From Solimonas aquatica (GTDB lineage: Bacteria > Pseudomonadota > Gammaproteobacteria > Nevskiales > Nevskiaceae), in contig NZ_FOFS01000009.1 in assembly GCF_900111015.1 (NCBI RefSeq), positions 62,001 through 126,000 on the forward strand: a DNA stretch of 64,000 nt, read 5' to 3'. A program made the position numbers and the translations under genes. Shown here one piece after another: positions 23,456-34,600 of the stretch; the stretch's first letter is position 1, and each line of letters opens with the position of its first letter. The notes under the pieces are model-generated. The model ran no database searches. It was not told the origin of the DNA and was given only the letters and a program-made list of their open reading frames with translations.

Positions 23456-25068
23456 ACCGCGCCATCACGCCAGTTCTGCCGCTCGCCTTGCTCGCCCTGG
23501 CCAGCGCCAGTCCGCTGCAGGCCGCGCCGCCAGCGGCGACGCCCGCACCGGTCGCCATCAGTGCCGTGCCCATGCAGGCCACCCGACAGGTCGCGGTCAA
23601 CCAGTCGCTGGTGCTGCAGCTGGGGGCGGGCATCCGCAACGTTTCGGTCAGCAATCCCGGCATCGCCGATCTCATGGTGCTGCACGAGCGCGAGCTGTAT
23701 GTGGCCGGCAAGACGCCCGGCACCACCAATGTCGTGGTCTGGGGCAAGGACGGCAAGGTGCTGAGCAGCTTCCCGGTGCAGGTCACCCTGGACATCGAAG
23801 GCCTCAAGCAGAAGCTGCACGAGCTGATGCCGGACGAATCGATCCGCGTGCAGTCGGCGGAGGAAAACCTGGTGCTCAGCGGCACGGTGTCCAGCGTCTC
23901 GCACATGGACGCCGCCAAGCAGGTGGCGCAGAGCTTTCTGCCCGATTGCGTCAATGCCTGGTCCGATGCCCTCGCACAGGCCGGCAAGCCCGGCGAGCAG
24001 GCCACCGCCGCGACGCAGCCGCAGAAGGATGAGCTGTGCAAGAAGGCGCACGTGGTCAATCTCATGCAGGTGGGCGGCGCGCAGCAGGTGATGCTGAAGA
24101 TCACCGTCGCGGAAGTGGCGCGCACCGTGGTCAGGCGCCTCAACTCCGATCTGAACATCTTCAACTTCGGCAAGAACTGGTCGGGCGGCGCGGTCGCCGG
24201 CGGCGCCACCTTCCCCAATGCGCTGGACGCCAACGGCCTGCTGACGCCGGTGCTGGGCTCGCTCAACGGCAGCGCCGCCACCATCGGCCCGCCGGTGTCG
24301 CTGCTGCAGCCCAACCTGCCCGGCATCGACAACACCGGCATCTTCCTGAACTACCTGCGCGGCAATCTGCTGCTCAATGCCGTGCTCGATGTCTCCAAGC
24401 GCAACGGTCTGGCGCGCATCCTTTCCGAACCCACGCTCACCGCGCTCACCGGCCAGGAAGCGCAATTCATCTCCGGCGGCGAGTTTCCGGTGCCGGTGCC
24501 GCAGGGCAACAACAACGTCGCCATCGAGTTCAAGGAATACGGCGTGAGCGTGCGCTTCACGCCGCTGGTGCTGGACTCCGGCAAGATCAACCTGAATCTC
24601 AATGTCACGGTCAGCGAGCTGTCCACCGACAACAATCTCTCGCTCACCAGCAGCGGCACCACCGCCACCTTCATCATCCCTTCGCTGACCAAGCGCAGCG
24701 CCTCCAGCTCCGTGGAACTGGCCGACGGCCAGACCATCGGCATCGCCGGTCTCATCAACGACAACGTGCGCTCCTATGTCGAACGTCTGCCGGGCCTGGG
24801 CGACATTCCGATTCTCGGCGCGCTGTTTCACAGCCAGCAGTACCTCTCCGGGCAGACCGAGCTGGTGATGTTCGTCACCCCGCATCTGGCCAAGCCCATC
24901 GCCGCCGGACAGATGCGCCTGCCCACCGATGGCTATGTGGCGCCCAGCGATTTCGAGTTTTACCTGCTCGGCAGGCTGGAAGGCGGCAAGCCGCGCAGCC
25001 GCAATCCCGCTGCCGCCGAACTCGGCACCGAGGCCGCACCGCAGGCGCGCTTCGGCCACGATCTGTAA
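23452..25068 (+). CDS. cpaC: Tad pilus outer-membrane secretin CpaC/RcpA
   Basis: 538 aa with a signal peptide (cleaved near LQAAP). The pilus/BON-type N-domains (VAVNQSLVLQLGAGIRNVSVSNPGIADL ... KTPGTTNVVVWGKDG) are followed by a C-terminal secretin domain with LARILSEPTLTALTGQEAQFISGGEFPVPV and the closing LPGLGDIPILGALF ... TELVMFVTPHLA. Forms the outer-membrane channel for Flp pili. A Cys-flanked insert (CVNAW...ELCKK, about residues 165-197) might form a disulfide. Translationally coupled to cpaB. Confidence 0.95.
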   Translation: MNRAITPVLPLALLALASASPLQAAPPAATPAPVAISAVPMQATRQVAVNQSLVLQLGAGIRNVSVSNPGIADLMVLHERELYVAGKTPGTTNVVVWGKDGKVLSSFPVQVTLDIEGLKQKLHELMPDESIRVQSAEENLVLSGTVSSVSHMDAAKQVAQSFLPDCVNAWSDALAQAGKPGEQATAATQPQKDELCKKAHVVNLMQVGGAQQVMLKITVAEVARTVVRRLNSDLNIFNFGKNWSGGAVAGGATFPNALDANGLLTPVLGSLNGSAATIGPPVSLLQPNLPGIDNTGIFLNYLRGNLLLNAVLDVSKRNGLARILSEPTLTALTGQEAQFISGGEFPVPVPQGNNNVAIEFKEYGVSVRFTPLVLDSGKINLNLNVTVSELSTDNNLSLTSSGTTATFIIPSLTKRSASSSVELADGQTIGIAGLINDNVRSYVERLPGLGDIPILGALFHSQQYLSGQTELVMFVTPHLAKPIAAGQMRLPTDGYVAPSDFEFYLLGRLEGGKPRSRNPAAAELGTEAAPQARFGHDL

Positions 25069-25085
25069 GCGTAGGAGTTCATCAC

Positions 25086-25382
25086 ATGCACACGCCCTCC
25101 GAGCTGATGCCCCTGCTCACCGCTGCTGCCCTGGCCGCCGTCATGACCAGCATGCGTCCCGCCGCCGCACAGGACACGCCGCAATTCGGTGATTCGGTGC
25201 GGCAGATGATTCGGGCCCAGATCTACGACCCGCAGGCCGCAGCCCATCCGCCGCAGCAGCCGCCCCTGGGTATCGACGGCATTCGCGGCGAGGCGGTGCT
25301 TTCGGCCTACCGCCAGCAGCCGCTCGCCAAGTCCGAGCCGCTGTCGCGCGCCGCCAGGATCGATGTCGATCCGCAGCACTGA
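25086..25382 (+). CDS. Small secreted Tad-locus protein
   Basis: 98 aa. AGGAG lies 8 bases before the ATG at 25086, and the N-terminus is a signal peptide (LLTAAALAAVMTSMRPAAAQ). The mature part has a pattern often seen in a small protein located between the secretin and tadZ in other Tad loci: FGDSVRQMIRAQIYDPQAA, then GIDGIRGEAVLSAYRQQ. No function is known; a lipoprotein/pilotin-like CpaD/RcpB role is possible but it lacks a lipobox. Confidence 0.75.
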   Translation: MHTPSELMPLLTAAALAAVMTSMRPAAAQDTPQFGDSVRQMIRAQIYDPQAAAHPPQQPPLGIDGIRGEAVLSAYRQQPLAKSEPLSRAARIDVDPQH

Positions 25383-25402
25383 GAACACCCGCTCCAGCCC
25401 CT

Positions 25403-26587
25403 ATGGCTCAAACCCGTGTCCTGATCAGCGCCGGAAGTCCGCAAGCCTGCGAAGCCCTGCAGCTGGCGCTCGCCGCCGAGTCCGGCTTCGAGTTGCTCAC
25501 GCAGCTGCACGACGGCGTCGCCGCGCCGCGCGCCTTGCCCAATGTCGAGGTGATGATCGTGCAGGTGCAGGCCGGCGAGGAGCCGCTGCTCGAAGCGATG
25601 GCCGCCAGCGTGCAGCGCACACCCACCCTGGTGATCTGCCCCGGCGATTCGCTGAGCCTGCTGCGCACCGCGATGCGCCTGGGCGCACGCGACTGCCTGT
25701 CGCTGCCGGTGAATTACCGCGAGCTGATCGAAGCGGTGCGCCGGCTGGCCGGCGAGCAGCGCCCGAACAATGCCGCGACGTACGGCAACCTGATCGGCGT
25801 GATCAACGTCAAGGGCGGCTCCGGCGCGTCCTTCGTCGCCGCCAGCCTCGCGCATCTGTCGGCCAGCCATCATCAGCACGAGGTGGGGCTGCTGGATCTG
25901 GATCTGCAGTTCGGCTCGCTACCGCTGGCCTTCGATCTGCAGCGCCGCTCCAGCCTTCTGGCGGCGCTGTACGCCGCCGGCCAGATCGATGAAACCGCGC
26001 TGCGCGGCTACATGGTGCGCCATGACAGCGGCGTGCAGCTGCTGAGCGCGATGTCCGATCAGCTCAGCCACGCCTGGGACCTGCCGCCGGACAGCATGCC
26101 CAGGCTGCTGGAGGTCATGCGCCGCGCCTTCGCCCTGACGGTGGTGGACATGCCGCGCCAGATCGATCCGCTGGCCAGCGCGGTGTTCGAACAGGCCGAT
26201 CACATCCTGCTGATCACGCAGCAGAGCCTGGCGCACACGCGTGACGCCAAGCGCATGCAGCAGATCCTGCTCAACATCGTCGGCGTGCCGCGCGACCGCA
26301 TGACCCTGGTGATCAACCGCTACAGCGAGCGCCACATCGTGCGCGAGCGCGATGTCCGCGAGGCGGTGGACCCGGCGCGCCTGCTGCTGCTGCCCAATGA
26401 TTACGACACCGTCTCGGAAACCCTGGATATCGGCGTGCCGCTGTTTGCGCGCAGCCCCGACTCCGAGATCGCCCACGGCCTGCAGATGCTGGCCGGCGAA
26501 CTGGGCCTGCTCAGCGCCGCCAGCCTGCCGCAGCCGCGCAAGCGCGGTCTGCGTGCGGCCCTGAGCGAAGCACTGCGAGGACGCTGA
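25403..26587 (+). CDS. tadZ: Tad pilus localisation ATPase TadZ/CpaE
   Basis: 394 aa. Residues 1-125 form an atypical receiver-like domain, then a MinD/ParA-type ATPase with a deviant Walker A KGGSGAS at residues 137-143. The signature Lys is retained while the usual GK[ST] lysine is Ala, common in TadZ/Cpa[16 protein letters not shown] and [10 protein letters not shown] follow. Expected to place the pilus machine at the membrane. The start has no obvious Shine-Dalgarno and may rely on readthrough from the small gene 20 bp upstream. Confidence 0.93.
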   Translation: MAQTRVLISAGSPQACEALQLALAAESGFELLTQLHDGVAAPRALPNVEVMIVQVQAGEEPLLEAMAASVQRTPTLVICPGDSLSLLRTAMRLGARDCLSLPVNYRELIEAVRRLAGEQRPNNAATYGNLIGVINVKGGSGASFVAASLAHLSASHHQHEVGLLDLDLQFGSLPLAFDLQRRSSLLAALYAAGQIDETALRGYMVRHDSGVQLLSAMSDQLSHAWDLPPDSMPRLLEVMRRAFALTVVDMPRQIDPLASAVFEQADHILLITQQSLAHTRDAKRMQQILLNIVGVPRDRMTLVINRYSERHIVRERDVREAVDPARLLLLPNDYDTVSETLDIGVPLFARSPDSEIAHGLQMLAGELGLLSAASLPQPRKRGLRAALSEALRGR

Positions 26588-26591
26588 AAGC

Positions 26592-27932
<1,341 letters not shown>

Positions 27933-27944
27933 GGCAGGCCTGTC

Positions 27945-28910
27945 ATGTCGCTGAATCTCATCATCGCCCTGGTCCTGGTCTTCGCCATGGTGTTGCTGCT
28001 GGTCAACGGCTTTTCACACATCGATTCCAGCGAGGCGCAAAAAGCCTTGCGCACGCGCCTGGCGGCGGTGCGCAAGCAGAGCTTCGAAGGCCGCAGCGGC
28101 GACTCGCTGATCCGCGAGAAATATCTGCGCGAGCTGTCGCCGCTGGAACGGCGCCTGGAAGAGCTGCCCGGCATGGTGCGGGTCACGCGCCTGCTGGAGC
28201 AGACCGGCCGCAACGAACCCGGCTACCGCTTCCTGGCGCGCGCGCTGTTGCTGGCTTTCTTCTTCAGCCTGCCCAGCCTGCTGATCTTCGGTTTCGCCAT
28301 CGGCCTGCTGGTGTTTGTCGCGGTGCCGCCCCTGCCCCTGCTGCGCGTGCTCGCGCAGCGGCGCGAGCGCATCAAGAAGTTCGAGGAACAGCTGCCCGAT
28401 GCCCTGGACCTGATGAGCCGCGCGCTGCGCGCCGGCATGCCGCTGATGGACAGCTTCCGCTTCGTCGCCGAGGAAATGCCGGCGCCGATCTCGGACGAAT
28501 TCCGCACCACCTGGTCGCATCTGAACTACGGCATCTCGCCCAAGGCCAGCTTCGAGGATCTGACGCAGCGCATACCCTGCACCAGCCTCTCGGCGATGAC
28601 CACGGCGGTGCTGATCCAGCGCGAGACCGGCGGCAATCTGGCCGAGATTCTCGACAAGATTTCCGCCGTGCTGCGCGGCCGCTTCCGCTTCCAGCGCAAG
28701 CTCAAGACGCTCACCGCCGAAGGCCGCATGTCGGCCTGGATTCTGATTCTGCTGCCCTTCGTGCTCAGCGGCGTGATTGCGCTGACCTCGCCCAGCTATC
28801 TGCCCATGCTGCTCAACGATCCGCTCGGCGGCCGCCTGGTGCTGGCCTCGCTGGTGTCGATCGGCATCGGCGCGCTGTGGATCCGCAGCATCATCCGCGT
28901 GCCGGTCTAG
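27945..28910 (+). CDS. tadB: Tad pilus inner-membrane platform protein TadB
   Basis: 321 aa with an N-terminal transmembrane helix, a central pair (FLARALLLAFFFSLPSLLIFGFAIGLLVFVAV) and C-terminal helices. The GspF/TadB domain carries FEEQLPDALDLMSRALRAGMPLMDSF and QRETGGNLAEIL. AGG-rich Shine-Dalgarno; 12 bp after tadA. Works with TadC as the membrane platform. Confidence 0.94.
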   Translation: MSLNLIIALVLVFAMVLLLVNGFSHIDSSEAQKALRTRLAAVRKQSFEGRSGDSLIREKYLRELSPLERRLEELPGMVRVTRLLEQTGRNEPGYRFLARALLLAFFFSLPSLLIFGFAIGLLVFVAVPPLPLLRVLAQRRERIKKFEEQLPDALDLMSRALRAGMPLMDSFRFVAEEMPAPISDEFRTTWSHLNYGISPKASFEDLTQRIPCTSLSAMTTAVLIQRETGGNLAEILDKISAVLRGRFRFQRKLKTLTAEGRMSAWILILLPFVLSGVIALTSPSYLPMLLNDPLGGRLVLASLVSIGIGALWIRSIIRVPV

Positions 28911-28977
28911 GGCCTGTTAACGCCATGGACGATCGCTGCGTTGCCGCCAGAAATCGCGCCAGGCAAGGGCACCGGCC

Positions 28978-29994
28978 ATGAACGCCAATCGGCTGCTGTC
29001 CTCCACCAACGCCGTGCTGGCGCACTACCAGCTGCTGCTGATCGCCCTGGGCGCGGGCCTGGCCATCGCCCTGTTCGCCTGGTTCGGCGCGCAGGCCGCC
29101 GCGTACTATCTGCACCCGACGCGGCGCGGTCTGCAGGCGCTGCGCGGCGGCGACGGCCGCGCCGCAGCCGAGAACCTGTGGGTCGTCTGGCTGCGGCGTC
29201 TGGCGCCTTATGTCGAGCCGCGCAAGGCGCGCGGCAGCCAGGGCATCCGCGAGCTGCTGCGGCAGGCCGACATCCATTCCGACTACGCGGTGACGGCCGT
29301 GTACGTGGGCAAGGTGGTGTGCCTGCTGCTCTCGGTTCTGCTGCTGGTCTGGGCCGCCAGCGTGGTGAAGCTGCCCAAGGCACTGATGGTCTCGGCCTTC
29401 TTCATCGCGCTGTTTGGCGTGTACATGGCCTGGAAGCTGCCGAACCTGTATGTCGAGCACCGCATCCAGTCGCGCCGCGCCGCCCTGCTCGCCGGCTTTC
29501 CCGATGCGCTCGATCTGCTGGTGTCCTGCACCGAAGCGGGCCTGGGCTTCAACGCCGCCATCGACCGCGTCGCGCAACAGCTGCCCGGCAGTCATCCGCT
29601 GCTGGCGCGCGAGCTGGCCCTGGTCAATGCCGAGGTGCGTGCCGGCGTGGATCGCAGCGAGGCGCTGCGGCATCTGGCGGACCGCACCGGTCTGGAAGAC
29701 GTGCGCGGCCTGGTGGCGCTGATGATCCAGAGCATGCGCTTCGGCACCGGCATCGCCGAAACCCTGCGCCTGTATTCGGAGGAATTCCGCGACCGGCGCA
29801 TGCAGCGGGCCGAGGAGTCCGCCGCCAAGGTCGGCAGCAAGCTGATCTTCCCGCTGGTGTTCTGCATCTTCCCGGCGTTCTTCCTGGTCTCCACCGGCCC
29901 CGCCGTGATCGGCGTGGTGCGCGCGGTGAGCAACAGCGGCGTGACCTGGCCCAGCGCGCAAAGCGCACATCACGCCCATCCCCGTCACAAGTGA
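28978..29994 (+). CDS. tadC: Tad pilus inner-membrane platform protein TadC
   Basis: 338 aa with the GspF/TadC domain (FPDALDLLVSCTEAGLGFNAAI, ALMIQSMRFGTGIAETLRLYSEEFRDRRMQRAEE) and several transmembrane helices (30-55, 120-150, 285-315). It follows tadB after a 67-bp spacer, the longest gap inside the assembly operon. The tail SAHHAHPRHK is His-rich. Confidence 0.93.
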   Translation: MNANRLLSSTNAVLAHYQLLLIALGAGLAIALFAWFGAQAAAYYLHPTRRGLQALRGGDGRAAAENLWVVWLRRLAPYVEPRKARGSQGIRELLRQADIHSDYAVTAVYVGKVVCLLLSVLLLVWAASVVKLPKALMVSAFFIALFGVYMAWKLPNLYVEHRIQSRRAALLAGFPDALDLLVSCTEAGLGFNAAIDRVAQQLPGSHPLLARELALVNAEVRAGVDRSEALRHLADRTGLEDVRGLVALMIQSMRFGTGIAETLRLYSEEFRDRRMQRAEESAAKVGSKLIFPLVFCIFPAFFLVSTGPAVIGVVRAVSNSGVTWPSAQSAHHAHPRHK

Positions 29995-30001
29995 GCCGAA
30001 C

Positions 30002-30883
30002 ATGTCCCTGCGCCATTCTTTCCCGCTGTTACTGGCCGCCGCGCTGAGTGCCTCGCTGCTGGGTGCCTGCGCGTCCCGCGCCCCGCAAGCGCAACCGGAA
30101 AAGATCGATGTGGCGCAGGCCCTGGCCGCCGGCGACGCCAGTTACGCACGCGGCGAGTACGAGGACGCGCTGCTGGAATACGTGCGCGCCGGCAGCGCGC
30201 GCAGCGACGATGCCGCCACCCTGCTGCGCATCGGCCGCACCCAGGAGCGCCTGAACCAGAGCGCGCTGGCCGCCGATGCCTATCTGCGCGTGCTGCGTCT
30301 GCAGCCGGACCATGCCGAAGCCAGCGAGAGCCTGGGCCTGATTCTGCTGCATCAGGGCAAGAACGAAGCGGCGGCCAAGCTCCTGCAGGCCGCGATCAAG
30401 CGCAATCCCAAATCCTGGCGCGCCTACAACGGCCTGGGTGTGCTCGCCGATCTGGCCGGCGACTACGCCGGTGCCGCCGCGCGTTATGCGCAGGCCGACG
30501 CGCTCAAGCCCGAGCAGCCGGAAGTGCTCAACAACCTGGGCTACTCACGTTACCTGGCCGGCGATTACGTACAGGCACAGCGTTACTACCGGCGCGTGCT
30601 GGCCGGCGCCCCGGACAATGCCAAGGCCTGGTCCAATCTGGGGCTGCTGTACGTGCGGCAGAACCAGTATCCGCAGGCGGTGGCGGCGTTCTCCGAAATC
30701 ATGAGTCCGGCCGAGGCCCATTACAGCGCCGCCTATGTCTGCATGCTGGAGCATCGCAACGACGATGCCGCGCGTCTCTACCAGCAGGCCATCGCGCTCT
30801 CGCCCAGCTATTACGAAGCCGCTTACCGCGGCCTGGCGCGCCTGCGCCGCGAGTCGGCGGCCCGGCAGGGCGGCGCGCCATGA
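30002..30883 (+). CDS. tadD: Tad pilus TPR lipoprotein TadD
   Basis: 293 aa. Lipobox LGAC with Cys23 after the signal sequence, then at least five tetratricopeptide repeats between about residues 40 and 280. Repeats 4-5 are well formed (LGVLADLAGDYAGAAARY, NNLGYSRYLAGDYVQAQRYY). TadD-type proteins act as periplasmic pilotins or scaffolds for the secretin. Its stop overlaps the next start (ATGA). Confidence 0.9.
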   Translation: MSLRHSFPLLLAAALSASLLGACASRAPQAQPEKIDVAQALAAGDASYARGEYEDALLEYVRAGSARSDDAATLLRIGRTQERLNQSALAADAYLRVLRLQPDHAEASESLGLILLHQGKNEAAAKLLQAAIKRNPKSWRAYNGLGVLADLAGDYAGAAARYAQADALKPEQPEVLNNLGYSRYLAGDYVQAQRYYRRVLAGAPDNAKAWSNLGLLYVRQNQYPQAVAAFSEIMSPAEAHYSAAYVCMLEHRNDDAARLYQQAIALSPSYYEAAYRGLARLRRESAARQGGAP

Positions 30884-31350
30884 ACGCCGGCCGCAGCGCC
30901 AGACAAGGCGGCATGGAACTGGTGGAAACCGCACTGGTGCTGCCGCTGTTCCTGTTCCTGATGCTGGGCATCCTGGATATCAGCCGCCTGTTCTTCACCG
31001 AGATCACGCTGCAGCGTGCGATCCGCGAGGCGGGGCGTTTCGGCGTCACCGGCCAGCAGCTGCAGGACCCGGCCCATCCCGGCAGCATGCTGTCGCGTCT
31101 GGCTTCCATCAAGCAGATCGTGGCCGACAGCGCCATCGGCGTGAACGTCGACACGTCCACCATCAGCATCAGCAGCGTCAGCGGTGGTGGCAACAGCGCC
31201 GGCGGTCCGGGCGACACCTTCACCATCACGCTCAACTACGAGTTCCTGTTCGCCACGCCACTGGTGGGCCATTACTTCAACAACGGCAGTCACGTGTTCA
31301 CGGCCAGCGCCAGCTTCCACAACGAACCCTTCCCGCCCGGGGCCAGCTGA
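30880..31350 (+). CDS. tadE: TadE-family pseudopilin
   Basis: 156 aa. The N-terminus ends in RQGGMELVETALVLPLFLFLMLGILDIS, the pseudopilin pattern with a conserved Glu shortly after the processing Gly and a single hydrophobic helix. The rest is a small exported domain rich in Ser/Gly. It overlaps tadD by 4 bp and the next gene by one base (TGATG). Confidence 0.9.
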   Translation: MNAGRSARQGGMELVETALVLPLFLFLMLGILDISRLFFTEITLQRAIREAGRFGVTGQQLQDPAHPGSMLSRLASIKQIVADSAIGVNVDTSTISISSVSGGGNSAGGPGDTFTITLNYEFLFATPLVGHYFNNGSHVFTASASFHNEPFPPGAS

Positions 31351-31877
31351 TGAAGCCCGGCCGCCGCTGGCAACGCGTACCACTGCCGCAGTCCGGTCTG
31401 GCGGTGCTCGAGTTCGCGATGATGCTGCCGGTGCTGCTGGTGCTCCTGTTCGCCAGCATCGATCTGGGCCGCGTGATCCTGATCCGCCAGATCATGCTCA
31501 ACCTGAGCCGCGAAGCCGCCAACCTGGCCTGCCGTGGCACCGCCTTCGCCGATGTGATGAGCGCAGTGCAGACTTCCGCCGCGCCGCTGAATCTGGCCCA
31601 GGATGGCTATGTCATTCTCACCGAGATCTATCGCAGCAGCGCCAGCGTCGTCACGGTGAAGAGCCGTCTGACTTACGGCGGCCGCGCCGGCAGCAGCCAC
31701 GTCGGCGCCACCGTCGGCGGCGCGGCGGTGCTGCCCGCCAGCACGCCCGCCATGCCGCCCACCGGCATGAGCCTGTACGTGGCAGAGGTCTTCTATCACG
31801 TCGATCCGATCACGCCGCTGGGACAGTTCGTCACGCTCAGCGGCAACAGCAGCTATTACGACGTCGCCTTCTTCTAG
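31350..31877 (+). CDS. TadE/TadF-family pseudopilin
   Basis: 175 aa from ATG at 31350, sharing an A with the preceding stop. QSGLAVLEFAMMLPVLLVLLFASIDLGRVI is a second TadE-like processed helix with Glu near mature +5. The C-terminal part (DGYVILTEIYRSS ... LYVAEVFYHVDPITPLGQF) matches the TadF/TadE minor pseudopilins. The frame is open far upstream into tadD, but only the part after 31350 has family character. Confidence 0.88.
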   Translation: MKPGRRWQRVPLPQSGLAVLEFAMMLPVLLVLLFASIDLGRVILIRQIMLNLSREAANLACRGTAFADVMSAVQTSAAPLNLAQDGYVILTEIYRSSASVVTVKSRLTYGGRAGSSHVGATVGGAAVLPASTPAMPPTGMSLYVAEVFYHVDPITPLGQFVTLSGNSSYYDVAFF

Positions 31878-31885
31878 GAGGATTT

Positions 31886-33115
31886 ATGCGCCACGCATAT
31901 CCGCGATCGATCCACCAGAAGGGCGCTGCCCTGATTCTGTTCGTCACCGGCCTGATGGCGATGACCCTGATGCTGGGCCTGGCCCTGGACGGCGGTCTGC
32001 TGTACATGGCGCGCGCCGCGCTGTCCAAGGGCGTGGATGCCGCAGCGCTGATGGGCGCCAGACAGCTGAGCCTGGGCGATACCACCGCCGGCTCGATGGC
32101 GCGCAGCGCCTTCGACATCAACTACGCGGCCTCCAACCTGCCCTCGCGTCAGGTCAGCGCCCCCAGCGTGAACATCAGCTTCAGCACCGACGCCAGCGGC
32201 ATCCGCCGCATCACGGTCAATGCCTCGGTGCGGCTCAACACTTATCTGATCGGCGTGCTGCCGGAGTTTTCCACGGTGACGGTGGCCTCCAGCGCGCAGG
32301 CCCTGCGCGCCAAGCTGGTCATGGGTCTGGTGCTGGACCGCTCCGGCTCGATGAGCAGCAACGGCGGCTCCAGCGCCCTGGGGCCGGCGGTGCAATCCTT
32401 CGTCAGCTTCTTCGACGACAGCATGGATCGCGTGGCGATGAGCAGCTTTTCCGACGCCGCCACACTCAATGTCTCGCTGCGCTACAACTTCAAGACCACG
32501 GTGACCAATGCCGCCAAGAGCCTGAGCTACAGCGGCTGGACCTATACCCACGGCGGCCTGGACATCGCCCGCACCCAGGTCAACACCGTGGCCAGCGATC
32601 CCAACAACAATGTGCTGCACGTGGTGGTGCTGTTCACCGACGGTTACGCCAACTCGTTCTACCAGGCCAACACGCGCTGCACGCGCAGCGGCAGTTTCGG
32701 CAACTACACCTATAACTCGCGCAATCTGATTCTGGTGCCGGGCAGCAGCAGCTCGGATTTCCGTGACCCGGCCACCGGCGCCAGTGTCAGCTGTCCGTAC
32801 GCGCTCAGCACCTTCTATTCGTACAAGTACGCCGCCAACAAGACCCGCAACAGCACCTACATCACCGAGGAAGGCGGCTATCAGGCGGAGAACTCCGCCA
32901 AGCTGATCCGTCAGGACGGCACCCTGGTCTACGCCATCGGCCTGGGCACCGACATCGACAAGACCTCGCTGAAGAAAATCGCCAACGACCGCAGCAGCAG
33001 CACCTTCAATGCCGCACAGCCGGAAGGCCTGGCGGTATTCGCACCCACCGCCAGCGATCTGGATCTGGTGTTCAAGCAGATCGCCTCGCGCATCCTGCTG
33101 CGCCTGACGCAGTGA
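31886..33115 (+). CDS. tadG: TadG-like von Willebrand factor A protein
   Basis: 409 aa. AGGAGG lies 5 bases upstream of the ATG. An N-terminal Tad helix (KGAALILFVTGLMAMTLMLGLALDGG) is followed by SKGVDAAALMGARQL, typical of TadG. A VWA domain with MIDAS motif DRSGSMS starts at residue 151, and HVVVLFTDGYAN is the later strand. Ser/Asn/Tyr-rich insertions carry two Cys (TRCTR, SCPY). TadG-type VWA proteins are surface-linked components of Tad systems and may contact substrates. Last gene of the locus; its stop is 4 bp from the convergent ABC1 gene. Confidence 0.9.
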   Translation: MRHAYPRSIHQKGAALILFVTGLMAMTLMLGLALDGGLLYMARAALSKGVDAAALMGARQLSLGDTTAGSMARSAFDINYAASNLPSRQVSAPSVNISFSTDASGIRRITVNASVRLNTYLIGVLPEFSTVTVASSAQALRAKLVMGLVLDRSGSMSSNGGSSALGPAVQSFVSFFDDSMDRVAMSSFSDAATLNVSLRYNFKTTVTNAAKSLSYSGWTYTHGGLDIARTQVNTVASDPNNNVLHVVVLFTDGYANSFYQANTRCTRSGSFGNYTYNSRNLILVPGSSSSDFRDPATGASVSCPYALSTFYSYKYAANKTRNSTYITEEGGYQAENSAKLIRQDGTLVYAIGLGTDIDKTSLKKIANDRSSSTFNAAQPEGLAVFAPTASDLDLVFKQIASRILLRLTQ

Positions 33116-33119
33116 GGCT

Positions 33120-34526
33120 TTAGCGCTGGGCTTCGACGCGCGCCAGGGCCGCCAGCAGCGCCTCGCGGCCGGAGAGTTCGCAGCCCAGCGTCGCCAGCAT
33201 GATGAACACGCCGGCCAGGCGCCGGTGCAGGAACACGATCTCGCGCGGCGGCACGCGGAAATGCACCGACAGCGCATTGAGCGCGGCGATGCGGCTGCTG
33301 CGCATCGGCAGATCGCTCTCGCCCCATTTGTATCCGCCCTTGGCATTGTGCAGGGCCGGGGCCACGCGCGGATCACCCGCTTCGGCAAAGGGTTCGACGA
33401 TGGCCTCGCACATGCCGAAGAAGGCGTCCAGCGCCGCGGTGTTGAAGCCCGGCGCGATCAGGCCGATGGCCTGTGCACCGCGGCGCAGACGCTCACGGTC
33501 ATGCGCCAGCGCCCCGGCGACGATCTCGCTGTAACCCTCGATGAAGCCGCGCCCGAAGATGCGCGTGGCACCGAAGTCCAGCAGCACGATGCGGTCCTCG
33601 CCGGCGCGTGCGCCGACGCGGATGCGGTAATTGCCGAAATGCGGATCGGACTGCACCATGCCCCAGTCGAAGAATTCGGTGAGGAACAGTTCCAGGAAGG
33701 CATTGCCCAGGGCATTGCGCCGCGCCAGCGACAGCTTCTGCACCGTCTCGTCGCGGACATGGCTGCCGGCCTCGAAGCTCGTGGTCAGCACCTGATCGCT
33801 GCTGTACTCGCCGAACACTTCCGGCACCACGAAGCGCGGATCATCCGCCAGACGCTCGGCGAACTCCTCGGTGTAGTGGCGCTCGGATTCGTAGTCCACC
33901 TCGCGGTAGAGCATCTCGCGCACCTCGTGAAACACCGGGGTGATGTCCAGGCCCTTGGGCGTCAGGCGGGTCATCAGCAGCAGGCGCGAGAGCGTGCGGA
34001 TATCGCTTTCGATGGCATCGGCCACGCCCGGATACTGGATCTTCACGCACAGCTCGCGGCCATCGCTGCGCCGCCTGGCACGATGCACCTGGCCCAGCGA
34101 GGCGGCGGCCAGCGGCGTGGTGTCGATCTCCAGCTCGCGCAGGCGGCTGCGGCCCAGGTTGCGCTCCAGCACCGGCGCCACCACCTTCCAGTCCACCGGC
34201 GGCGTGTCGTCCTGCAGCTCGGAGAGCACCTCGACCGCTTCCTCGGGCAGGAAGTACTGGCCGTAGAGCGAGAGCATCTGCCCGGCCTTCATCACGCTGC
34301 CCTTGAGCTTGCCCAGCTCGTCGGCCAGCACCTGCGCCTGGCGCTGGTAGAACTCGCGGTCGGCGCTGCTGCGGTCGATCTCGCCGCGGAAGATGTTGGC
34401 GATGGAATGCGCCACCAGCTTGGCGCCGGCACCGACCCCCAGCTTGGTCAGCGCGATGCTGCGCTCCAGCGAGCCGGTCTTGAGCGAGGACATGCTCGGC
34501 TTGGGATGATCGTCGGAAGGCGGCAT
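33120..34526 (-). CDS. ABC1/AarF (UbiB-like) atypical kinase
   Basis: 468 aa. The invariant KxGQ motif of the family appears in GSVMKAGQMLSLYGQYFLPEEAVEVL, the Ala-rich nucleotide loop as PLAAASLGQVHRA, the ion-pair Lys in ELCVKIQYPG, the catalytic loop as VQSDPHFGNYRI and the metal motif as LLDFGATR. UbiB/ADCK relatives act as ATPases in coenzyme Q synthesis. This protein lacks the C-terminal transmembrane pair typical of UbiB, so it may be a second ABC1 protein with another role. Convergent with the Tad locus with no visible terminator between. Confidence 0.88.
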   Translation of the reverse strand: MPPSDDHPKPSMSSLKTGSLERSIALTKLGVGAGAKLVAHSIANIFRGEIDRSSADREFYQRQAQVLADELGKLKGSVMKAGQMLSLYGQYFLPEEAVEVLSELQDDTPPVDWKVVAPVLERNLGRSRLRELEIDTTPLAAASLGQVHRARRRSDGRELCVKIQYPGVADAIESDIRTLSRLLLMTRLTPKGLDITPVFHEVREMLYREVDYESERHYTEEFAERLADDPRFVVPEVFGEYSSDQVLTTSFEAGSHVRDETVQKLSLARRNALGNAFLELFLTEFFDWGMVQSDPHFGNYRIRVGARAGEDRIVLLDFGATRIFGRGFIEGYSEIVAGALAHDRERLRRGAQAIGLIAPGFNTAALDAFFGMCEAIVEPFAEAGDPRVAPALHNAKGGYKWGESDLPMRSSRIAALNALSVHFRVPPREIVFLHRRLAGVFIMLATLGCELSGREALLAALARVEAQR

Positions 34527-34600
34527 CGGCGGTCTGTCAGGAAGATGAAAGCAGGCAAGCCCGGTATTTTACGGGCAGCGCACCTGAACCGTCGGTAGAA

